A stretch of DNA of 64,000 bases from Spongilla lacustris (Eukaryota > Porifera > Demospongiae > Spongillida > Spongillidae). The notes beneath the pieces are model-generated. The model did no database searches. It was not told the origin of the DNA and saw nothing but the letters and a program-made list of their open reading frames with translations. The translations under genes were made by a program, and so were the position numbers. The number at the start of each line of letters is the position of its first letter. Position 1 is the stretch's first letter. Shown one piece after another: positions 47,501 through 56,709 of the stretch. The stretch lies in NCBI GenBank assembly GCA_949361645.1, contig OX442435.1, positions 3,396,220 through 3,460,219 on the forward strand, given 5' to 3'.

Positions 47501-50500
47501 GTGTCTATCATGCTAAATGTACCAATTGTCAGTCTATTTTTTTAATCACACCCTTGGTTACACGATGCAAATAAACAGATACGGTTCTTATAAATGCATT
47601 ATGTAGAGAATTTAATTGTCACAGAAAAAAGTACGACAAGTATCACTTTTTTTGAATGTTTTTTGAAGTATGATGTGTAGGCTACTTTATACATTCTACG
47701 GCAGTGTTTTTACTATAATTGATTTTGCCATTTTTACCGAAAACGCACTGTACGTTTTCAAGATTTTGTCCATTCATTTGGCTATTCCCGCATCATGCGT
47801 CTGACAAATACCTATCGTTCATAAGCTTGTGGAGTTAGCAATTTCCAAATCTACAATGCACTTTTTTATATGCTTAGTGCAAAAGACCTGATCTACTAAC
47901 CGGAAACCCCTTCTTTTAAAATGTTGCTCTGATCTTCCCAACATTACTTTAAGTTGCTTTGCAATTTACCGCAAATACATCTTTTAGCTACATGTACATG
48001 TGTGCAGTATTGATTGTATTTGACAATCTTTGAAGAATTGATAAAGTAAAAATATTTCCTGAATTAACAACCATTTCTACATTGCAATGAGTATTTGGTT
48101 TATTTTTTGATCATATGAGTTTGCTAAAAATTAATTTTAATTTGCGTCCTACGCATACATGTAGGACGACGGAAGATTAAAGGTTAAGGAAACACAAGAT
48201 ACTGTCAAAGCCCCAAACCTGGTGAAGAAGGTCTCTCTGATTTGCCGTCTCCTTCACACATATGACAGCAGTGGGCTATGCAGAGCTGATGACACGCCCA
48301 CTCCTGCTTTTCTTCTTCGCTTAGTTCCAGCCCACAAAAGCTGTACAATGAGTTGAAGATACATTCATGATGTACAAAAAGAGATACAAATAAAGATATT
48401 CACACCTCAGGCCCACATGTACATATACAGTAGCCAGTCCAACATACAGTATCTTACATGTGTGGAGGTTGTGGTGGGGGTGAGTTGGAAGAATCTACTA
48501 GAATTGGCCGCTTCAACTGGATGTAAAGCCACATTATGTACATGTATGTGTGTGCCGCACATGTACTACATGTACATGTAATGTCCATGGGCTGTAACTG
48601 ATGATTGTTTAAACTACACGTACACACAGCCTAATATAGTGTACACGTGCTTCACTGACTCGTCTAGAGATGCAAAACATTACCTCCATGCCAGGAGAAA
48701 AATACAACATGGAGTACTGGTAATATTACCATTGGGGAATCCATTAAACCAATCACTGTAGGAAGCAGGTAGAAGGAGGTAGATTAATTTTGGAATGACC
48801 CCACAGTGCACGGGCATCCATTTATTGTTGTGCCCAAAACCATTGGAATTTGCATATTGGATGGTGCATATACATGTACCCAGCAGGCAATCTCTTTTGC
48901 AGTATGAATTTGATCCTCTAACAACTGGCAAGACAACACACTTTGATCGAGCAGTTTATTGCACTACTTCAGTCCCACTACACGTGTTATGAGGCATATG
49001 TTAAAAATGAGCTGTTGTGTACTGACAGCTACATTGTACACGTACATGTAAGACATAACACTGGTACAAACAAACGTGTATGTAAAAATAGAAAAAGAGC
49101 CTCATCAGTGAATACAGTAGTAACCACATGTACATGTTGGGCATTACCTTTAATATTAGTGCAGCTTAGACCCTATCATTCAAGTAATGGTTCATGGTAG
49201 TCATATATATTTTTGTCCTGGCTAACGTTACATACATGTACATGTACATGTACATGTTGTAGCATCTTAGCACAGATACACATGTATGTGCACGGTACCA
49301 ATTTTAATATACATGTAGCGCCACAGGCGCCTCATCTGGAAAACGCACTGGGGAGGAGGAAGATACAAATTTTGGGAGTTTTGGGTTTGGGTTCATTCCA
49401 TGCCTTTGGCATGCCCATTGATCTACACATCTGTACATTCATATCCACATCATTTTTGCTTTTTCACCACCACCTATATTTGGCTGACGTTTATATTTTA
49501 AGGTACTAATATTTCGGAAACCCCTCGGCCAATACCAGGGTTCAACGACAAAAGTCATTGGCACGTACGTACATGTATAAACATAGATCATAATATCTAC
49601 ATGTATGGTATAAACACCATGTAATAATGTACATGTAATTAGACTATTATTAATTTAGTAGTGGGTCTGATATGTACAAGCCCATAACCAGGGGGGGGCT
49701 TCGAACGACCCCCCCCCCTCAGAGGGTCAAGGTCTGCACTTATGGGAGTACGGTGCGGGTCCCGGCCGCTCCCTGAGGCGACTCTGTCTGGTAGGCCTAT
49801 GTACACTGTAGTACTCATGTATGGCCGCTACCACAGCGCGCCACGTCAAACCAGTAAAACCAGTTGTTCGTGCTATCTTACATATATATGTGGTGTGTTC
49901 TTGTTTGTCAGTCAGTTATCGACCACATGTTCAGCTGTAGCTGTGTGTACCCTGGCTGTCGTCTGTTATAGCGCAGGCTGCGTGGAGCGATTGATGCGCG
50001 TCTCCTCTGACGGGATGGATATTACAGCCTACTGGCCCAGTACAGGTACAGGGCCGCAGACAACTATTTTTCTTTGGAGGTGCTGAAAAATGGAAGAGCA
50101 AGGGTAGATATAGCAGTAGCGGATCCGGCGAAAGGGGAGGGGCAGACCTATAGGTGGAGCCACCCCGGGGAGGGTGCGGGAGGGGTGCCCCACCTCCCAG
50201 GGGGTATGAAGGAGCGCTGTGAGCTCGCCTATCGGGGCCTGGGGCGGAGCCCCAGAAGCCAGTGCTTTTTGCGTTGGAAAACTTTCCAAAACAACGCAAT
50301 TTTCGAAAATATTATTACGCTGCGCCGACCATAAACTAAACACACTTACAAATACATGTAGTACTGAACTCAACGTTCTAGAAAACACGACACTGAGACT
50401 TAGATGGGCGTGGTCCAACCTCAGAGCCTCTGCATATTTATAAATTTAGCTGAATGCAGGATCCGCTACGACATGTTAATAGTAGTGATATCAATCAATT

Positions 50501-51843
50501 TCTTCTGCAGTATGAAGGTTAATTAACATTATACAATGCATTACACAAACTGCCCGAATCTTGTGGACACCAGCTCGGTCTGTTTGGATGAATTTGTGCT
50601 GGCGATGAGTTGGGGACTATACTCTATAGTCCAGGACTCCAGGACTTTTGAAATGCTTCAAAATGGACATACCAACTTAAGCACACTTTCTTTGTGGAGG
50701 CACAAACATGAAATCGTATTCGAGCAAGGATCAGTGCACAAAAGGACTGTATCAGTCACAAATTACAATGAGAACATGCTTCAGCACCCCCAAGCACCCC
50801 GTTGTCTACGGCCTTGTAATTCTATCTGCATGTTACAACGCAATACTGCATACTGTATGACTTAAACAATGCAAAACTTTTGGGGCTCCATCCCAGGCCG
50901 AAGTTTGGTTGTATGGTTTCAAGCGGACACTCACAACAACCCCCTAGTCTCATACCCAGACCCAACTGCACATAAGCATTATCGCATAATGTATAATATT
51001 ACGTACAGGGGATCTGGGAAACAAGTTACGAATAGTTGTTCCGTGGCACAGGAATTCATGCACCCAATCAAACTGCACCGTTATTGTGACGTACAAGTGC
51101 TACATTCCAAACATTAATTAGTACTCAATCATCAAGATAAAACCACTCCCACCAATCATTTTTTTATCATTTTAACAAAGAATTTAGTAATTACTCGCAC
51201 ATCCCAAGGCAATCAAGACGCTCTTGGGTGGAGACGAAGTTTTTATATCCCTACCCTGTCCCACGGGTAGCGGAAGGTCTTTATGCTATGCTGTTCTGCC
51301 AATCGCCTTTGTTGGGCTTTAATGACCCGTAGGTCGAGGTGGCTCTATTGCCATCATCATATCTGTCTTGAAGGCACTATACTAAATTAACTCCAATTAA
51401 CACAATGGCTATCCGCTCTCATTTAAGTAATTCTCAATTAACACATAGGACTAAATACACTTTCCCAGACTCAGTTGACACATCTTGGTGTAATTGGTTG
51501 ATTTTATACACGTATATTACATGTATGTAATACGTAAAACCCTTACGGAACAACTACATGTATTCGCGACTTGTTTCCCAGACCCCCTGTACGTAGTATT
51601 AATGGTTACGTGCAGTTGGGTCTGGGTAGGAGACTAACACCCCCCCTCCACTTTTTGTATCGGGCAATCCACCTCGGCCGCCGCCCACTAATTAGGTCCA
51701 CAATTATTATTTTCCGAACCCCCCTAGTCTCGTACCCAGACCTTGATTCCCACAGCTGCGGATGGATTACATCACCGCTCTTTCCACGTAGCGGTGATGT
51801 AATCCATCCGCAGCTGTGGGAATCAGGGTCTGGGCACGAGACT

Positions 51844-51874
<31 letters not shown>

Positions 51875-52177
51875 ATTTTCAGACCTGGCCTGATGTACAA
51901 CGCCTCACCCCTACTCATTGGCGGTAGTAGGTGGGGGTGGGGCAGGAGGAGTAACGCCCCATATAACTCATATGCAAGTGTAGTCTTTGTCAGAACGTAT
52001 GACTCACCTCTTAGCTGCTGATTTGACGCAATCCATCATTGCCTGTGCTTTCTTTGCCATGGTGTTCGCCTCCGGATTATTATCCCCCTCTGTCCCGCTA
52101 TCTTTGGTGTCGACGTTCGAGCGGTCCGCTAAGAGCAGCCCTACAGCTTGATCTGATGGCTGTACACGACTTGCCAT
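41518..52177 (-). CDS. RHBDF: iRhom gene 2: inactive rhomboid, 11 exons, 675 aa
   Basis: Exons: 52008-52177 (ATG at 52177), 48219-48340, 47257-47375, 45086-45279, 44675-45029, 44371-44453, 44252-44315, 44001-44162, 43834-43934, 43111-43264, 41518-42021 (stop). They total 2028 nt in frame. All intron phases match iRhom gene 1, and six consecutive exons (355, 83, 64, 162, 101, 154 nt) have identical lengths. Domains are as in gene 1: cytosolic [12 protein letters not shown] block, TM1, Cys-rich luminal domain, rhomboid core. The serine motif is G-P-G-A-S (no catalytic Ser), and the TM6 His is also lost (N-Y-A-Q-L-G-G). The donor of the 45086 exon (GTGCAG) is weak. Introns hold a 1.1-kb foldback element and many ACATGT runs. 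The distant first exon is the least certain part; an alternative start is listed at 48458-48716. Confidence 0.9.
45371..45426. repeat. Paired poly-G / poly-C tracts in an iRhom gene 2 intron
   Basis: G run at 45371-45394 and C run near 45412-45425, 17 nt apart, able to form a G/C hairpin. A smaller pair of the same design occurs at 49691-49718. Confidence 0.9.
45759..46886. mobile_element. 1.13-kb foldback element with TA flanks
   Basis: The ends are CCGTAGAATCCCTATCAC and its reverse complement. Left arm 45759-46297 and right arm about 46343-46886 match closely over about 540 bp, with a spacer of roughly 45 nt. It sits inside an ACATGT run so that both ends are flanked by TA, consistent with TA target duplication. 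It interrupts an intron of iRhom gene 2. No transposase. Confidence 0.93.
47100..47190. repeat. Half copy of the CAAG MITE family
   Basis: CCCTTGTCTCCTTACTTTTT, then GGTGCATGCCTTTAAATCCTAC, corresponds to the right terminal part of the 2691-2967 element. Another partial match lies near 62745-62815. Confidence 0.55.
48458..48716 (-). CDS. Possible alternative 5' exons of iRhom gene 2
   Basis: Two minus-strand segments have splice signals and compatible phases: 48684-48716 (33 nt, with ATG codons, M-L-Y-F-S-P-G-M-E) and 48458-48516 ([16 protein letters not shown]). The second ends in the phase needed by exon 48219-48340. They would replace the exon at 52008-52177, giving an alternative N-terminus. 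Confidence 0.4.
48717..50113. other. Presumed iRhom gene 2 intron sequence; nothing else recognised
   Basis: Many ACATGT runs to about 49650, and the short G/C tract pair at 49691-49718. Frames here are repeat-derived. Confidence 0.5.
50114..50472. repeat. GC-rich repeat element with CAGTAGCGGATCC end
   Basis: The left end CAGTAGCGGATCC and the right GGATCCGCTACG are inverted. The interior (GGTGCGGGAGGGG, GGGGCGGAGCCCC, GCTTTTTGCG) reappears in opposite orientation at about 54600-54840. No target duplication identified. Confidence 0.6.
51725..51844. repeat. 120-bp hairpin MITE, TAGTCTCG...CGAGACTA ends
   Basis: The two halves are near-perfect reverse complements around CTCTTTCCACG. The terminal motif TAGTCTCGTACCCAGACC or its complement also occurs at 806-890, 32753-32771, 50943-50961, 51581-51635 and 52233-52250, so this is a multi-copy family. 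Within the iRhom gene 2 first intron. A 28-nt poly-C follows (51846-51873). Confidence 0.9.
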
Positions 52178-52439
52178 TTTGAATAATAACAATGTACAGG
52201 GCGTGGCACATATAATGCCACACCCATAATGACCAGCTGTTCTCGTGCCCAGACCAATGGCATCGCAGCTGCATTAGGTCTCATTGATAGAGGCGAAAGC
52301 CAACCTAGTGTATACGTAGTATAACACGAGATATGAACGGTTTTAAAGAGCGCCAATTACACTAATACATGTACATGTAGAATTTACCTTACCCGGTACC
52401 TAAAGTAAAGTTATAATTTCGACCAAACACTGGTGTATC

Positions 52440-52947
52440 CAGGGTTGCCGAAGGCCAGCCGGCCTGTCAGGCCGGCCTGACAGGCCAGGGAGCTGGCCTG
52501 ACCTGTCAGGCCGGACCCCTGGCCTATCAGGCCAGACCACGCCCCCTCGATGTATCACTACATGCATGCAGTATATGATTACTTTATTTGTACATGTGTA
52601 TGCAAACCAATTAAAGTCACTTCTTGTTCCCGGCATGCAGTATTCAGTAAGGTGCAACAGTAAACACTGTGTAGCATTGCCGCATTGGTACGTTCTACAC
52701 TAGCATTATTTTTATTAGCCGGTTATTAATCATGAGAAGTAAGTGCACACTTTATGTGGCCAACTTGAAGTAGTCTTGCTAGCCAGACACAGGACTCCTG
52801 GTAACAAGGGAGGTGCATTGAAAGCACTTCCAAGTATCCAAAGTACGTCCCTCGTTTCCATTCCATCTAATTTGAAAATCCAAGTACATCACTAGTTTTG
52901 AAGGAACATGCTGAGATGCATGCAGCAAATTCAGTGTCAGAAAGATC

Positions 52948-52981
<34 letters not shown>

Positions 52982-53514
52982 TGCAAGAGCTAAGTGTAAG
53001 AGTCTCGTGGCTTTGTCATGCTGATGCAACTTTTTTTTACTTTTGTGAGAAATGGAATATACTGCTCAAGCTGCCGGCGATTTCTTGGCTGTTAAAATGG
53101 TCTTTTGTTGTTTGGCACAAACTACTGAGACTTCGGCAATTTTCAATGTGTCTTTCTAGAGTGGAGTGCTCCCTGGAGAACGGCTTGTGTCAATCAACGA
53201 ACCCTTTCTCTTTCGATGTACATGCGGGTGTGTTTGTGCTACTGCTAAACCTTTGCAACGGCGTGAATCTCACAAGTTCCTCGGGATTGTATTCCTTTGA
53301 GCCGCTGAGCAGATGGTATAGGTCAGGAATCGTTGAAACCGACGGAGATGCATGAGTTACACGCTAAGTTGATCGACATCGTAACGTTACGGAATAATTG
53401 ATTAACGTTTATTGATTAACGTTTATAATCTGGCCTGCCAGGCCGACCTGTCAGGCCGGGCTGGCAGGCCGGCCGACCTCAGGTCGGACCCCTAGCCGGC
53501 CTACGGCAACTCTG
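52440..53514. mobile_element. hAT-like non-autonomous element with perfect 8-bp target duplication
   Basis: The termini are CAGGGTTGCCGAAGGCC and, reverse-complemented, CAGAGTTGCCGTAGGCC (15 of 17 identical). The flanks are GGTGTATC at 52432-52439 and again at 53515-53522. An 8-bp duplication with CAG...CTG ends is the hAT signature. Subterminal blocks are GC-rich palindromes built from CCGGCCTG(A/T)CAGGCC. The interior has a 30-nt poly-G tract (about 52950-52979) and one 135-aa frame starting in that tract with no transposase features. Confidence 0.9.
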
Positions 53515-53837
53515 GGTGTATCCCATGACAATACTTTTTTTCTCGTTGACTTCAACTTCCACAATCTACGGGGTCACTCTATTAAATTGAAACCCGTTGG
53601 TTGTTTGTCAGCCTACACTACATGCAGTTGTAAGTATAATTTTTTTCTCGCAACGAATTATAAAAGTGTGGAACTCATTACCATCAAATGTTATTGAAGC
53701 CACAAGTCTCGATTCCTTCGTTCAAGTCACGCCTGTCTAAAACTGACTTATCAAGTTTTTGTAAACTAGAAGTGTATCAAGTATATAAAGTGCATGTGCA
53801 TGCCATTATTTACCCCAGTGAACTTTTGGTACCTGTA

Positions 53838-53902
53838 AATCAAATCAAATCAAATCGGATCGGATCGGATCGGATCAAATCAAATCAAATCAAATCAAAT
53901 CA
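53838..53902. repeat. Pentanucleotide microsatellite, AAATC with an inner GGATC block
   Basis: About four AAATC units, then four GGATC units, then six AAATC units in one register. The variant block differs by AA to GG. Confidence 0.95.
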
Positions 53903-54158
53903 ATAACCATACGTATAATTCGAAACTTATGCTCACTTAGTATCGTTCTCAGACAATACGATGCAATGTTTATCGCACTAAAATGCCTTCACGAGAACGA
54001 AAAAAAGAGGTACATGTAGTACCGCAGTAGCGGATCCAGAGTCCAGACCCCACCCCCCACCCCCGAGGGTCCCGCCCCTACGTATACACACGTATGACTA
54101 TATGTAAGCGAACATATGCAAAAATGGCCTACACGTACGCCTACGTACATAATAAATA

Positions 54159-54208
54159 CTAGTCGGGGGACCCGACTGATGGCTGCCATCATCGGGTCCC
54201 CAGACTAG
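54159..54208. repeat. Short near-perfect hairpin (stem about 24 bp)
   Basis: CTAGTCGGGGGACCCGA... pairs with ...TCGGGTCCCCAGACTAG with almost no loop (GGC-T-GCC centre). Probably a small MITE remnant; a structured RNA is possible but unsupported. Confidence 0.8.
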
Positions 54209-54542
54209 GTACATGTATAGGGCCAAGTATGAATATGATTGCATCTGGAGCTTTTATCGCGTGACGTAATAGCTACATGTACAATAGAAGTACGGGCTAT
54301 TTTGGTTATGTTACATTAGCCGGCCGTTTAGCGTATGTTATTCACTAGGAGCATGAGTAACGTATCGTGTGACCATATGAAAAAAGGGTAGTATTTTCTA
54401 AACGAATAAACGTACATGTGCTATGAACGGCGATGTATCGGCGCATTAGGCTGAGCTCTTGATCTGTTGCTCCCCAGCCTCGACCTGTAATTACATTTTT
54501 AGTGCAGTTTTTACATACCGATACTTATTTTTTTTTTTTGGT

Positions 54543-54580
<38 letters not shown>
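54543..54580. repeat. Poly-G tract (38 nt), longest in the window
   Basis: Uninterrupted G run following a short poly-T and GGT. The GC-rich repeat seen at 50114-50472 lies just downstream (54600-54840) in reverse orientation. Confidence 0.95.
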
Positions 54581-54582
<2 letters not shown>

Positions 54583-55037
54583 TGAATTTCCTACTCAAAA
54601 AGCGTTGGCTTTTGGGTCTCCGACTCTCCGCCCCAAGCCCCGGTGGGGGAGCTTACAGCGCTCCCCACACCCCCTAGCTCGGCGGGAGGGGTACCCCCCC
54701 TCCCGCACCCTGGGCAATATGTATATAAAGTACGCTGAATTTATATTATTGCTAAATTTATATTATTGGGCACACCCGTTGGCCCTCCCAATCTTGTTTA
54801 CGTTCCTACGCTTCTGCAGTCCAACACCGAGACGCTGAATTATATAGTCCTGCAGATTCTGAAAAAAGCGGGCGTCTGTTCATGACAGGAATCCAACTGC
54901 GGGCTAACTGCTTCAATCAGGCCCGCATTTAGCTGGGGGTATGGCCAGGTGAATCAATGTAAATACAAAACTTTAGTAATGATTCGAAGGTGCATTATAT
55001 ATATTTGACCGCCAAGTGCATATATACAGCTGTTCCG

Positions 55038-55172
55038 CGCGCGGTTGCGTAACTTGGCCGGTTACATAATGGGCCACCCGTTACGTAATCGGTTGTCCGG
55101 TTGCGTAACCCGCAGTCAACCCGATGCTTTATAGTGTGTCAGGATTACGTAACCGGTCGGCCCGTTGCGTTC
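55038..55172. repeat. Cluster of GTTGCGTAAC / GTTACGTAAT motifs
   Basis: Five to six copies of a ~10-bp palindrome-like motif (GGTTGCGTAAC, GGTTACATAAT, GTTACGTAAT, GGTTGCGTAAC, ATTACGTAACC, GTTGCGT) at irregular spacing, separated by GGCC/CCGG-rich linkers. It resembles CCAAT/bZIP-type sites, but repeat origin is equally possible. Confidence 0.6.
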
Positions 55173-55912
55173 TTTAAAAAGTACATGTAGTACCGGTATA
55201 TACATATGCTTCTTAACAACAATCATATTGCATGTATGGTATACATAAATAAATAATTGAATGCTTAACAAATTAAGCCTGTGCAACGATAAATAGCAGT
55301 GTACAGTTTATGTGTGTTAAATGCATTAAGAGCAACACCACGCCTCGTCGTCAGAAGGAACACATTTTAAATCGTACCATCTTTATATTATGTGCCGCAT
55401 TGCACCAAATCACATGTATATGAATCGTAGCTAGTGCTAACAGCTTTTGCGATTGCTAAATAAGCTGTTAACCCGATTGTATATTCATAACAACTTCCTT
55501 CCAAGGATCGGATGCGCGCGCAATTGTCTCCAAACTGATAGTAGTCGGGTACCTAGACTACCCCCATGTGTATTCGTGACTTACTAGCGTTAGTGCCACG
55601 CTTCGCTGTACTAGTAATTAGTACAGTAAATTAAATTGATTTCATCGCTCAGCGGTATTTGAAGGCAACGCCCACTTATAGTGTCTCAGTCACGTGATGA
55701 TATGCTTCACCACCATGTTACTGTAAATTGTAATGCGAGCTAAAAGTGTATTTTTAAAAAATCAGAAAAAGTGCTTTTTTTTTTTTCAATGACCCGGTTG
55801 ACCCCGCTACCCCTAACTGTGATACCTCATAACCTAGACCCCCCTTAAAAATAATAATAGCATATTTGTGATGATCTCTCAATGAAGTTGAGGGATGGTG
55901 TATGTTTTTTGC

Positions 55913-55932
55913 CCCCCCCCCCCCCCCCCCCC
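55913..55932. repeat. Poly-C tract (20 nt)
   Basis: Uninterrupted C run. Confidence 0.95.
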
Positions 55933-56054
55933 GATTATTAGTAACATTATTATTACAACACATATGGCTAAAAACAACAGACCTAACATACTCTGAATAC
56001 TAACTCCCTTGGTGTCACTAGCCTGGATAAGATGATTTCTACCACTTTTGTAAA

Positions 56055-56262
56055 AGATCTAAAAAAAAAAACACTCTAAGAAAGTTGGTATTTGAATGCA
56101 ATAGTGGTGTGAAAAGGAAAGGGGAAAGGGAAAGGAAGTATGATTGAGAATGACAGAATTTTGTTTTAGCTATTGCTAAATAAATTATAAAGGTTTTGTA
56201 TCATCATTCACTTCCTGTTTACACGACCATTGCCTTAAAATCTAATATACCACCAACAAAGG
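56055..56262. repeat. Degraded copy of the CAAG MITE family
   Basis: Left ACACTCTAAGAAAGTTGG...AATAGTGGTGTGAAAAGG and right CACGACCATTGCC...ATATACCACCAAC are inverted and match the termini of 2691-2967. The centre is diverged. Confidence 0.75.
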
Positions 56263-56709
56263 ACTATGTGACATGTAGCCGTTTCAGCTGCTCTCTTCCC
56301 TAAATGTCCCATGCACTACCTTTTCGCAGCTTGGTTTGATTTAACTGTCACAAGCAGACACATTTTTTTCTAGGATCAGCACTAGCTGTAACATACACTA
56401 AATTTCGTAACCCTGCTTTTAAAGGTATTTTCATTTTTTTCGTTAGGCTCTCCTTGAGAAATACAGGTACATGTACCAACAATTGTTCCCATGTTAATTC
56501 ATTACGTAGATACAAAAATGTTCATCCTCAATCTGTACAGCATAAAAGGGACATTCGGCAGGTTTATAAAATTCTATAGCTGTTGGTAGCTTTCCGCTAC
56601 AAAGTTGTGCTGGCAGGTGGCCCCTACTACCCACAACGCTTAAGTTATAGGGTTATGCTTAATCTACAGGTCAGATCAAAGAATACATCATCATTAAAGC
56701 ATCAAGTAC

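Noticed and set aside
52948..53355. 135-aa frame starting with poly-Gly
   Set aside because: Starts inside a poly-G tract within the hAT-like element; no transposase motif, no domain.
53959..54210. MicroRNA precursor at the 54159-54208 hairpin
   Set aside because: The stem is too short and the loop almost absent; it fits a MITE remnant better.
54025..55195. Possible large hAT element starting CAGTAGCGGATCC with a TAGTACCG duplication
   Set aside because: The right-hand match lies in a common TACATGTAGTACC context and lacks a CTG terminus.
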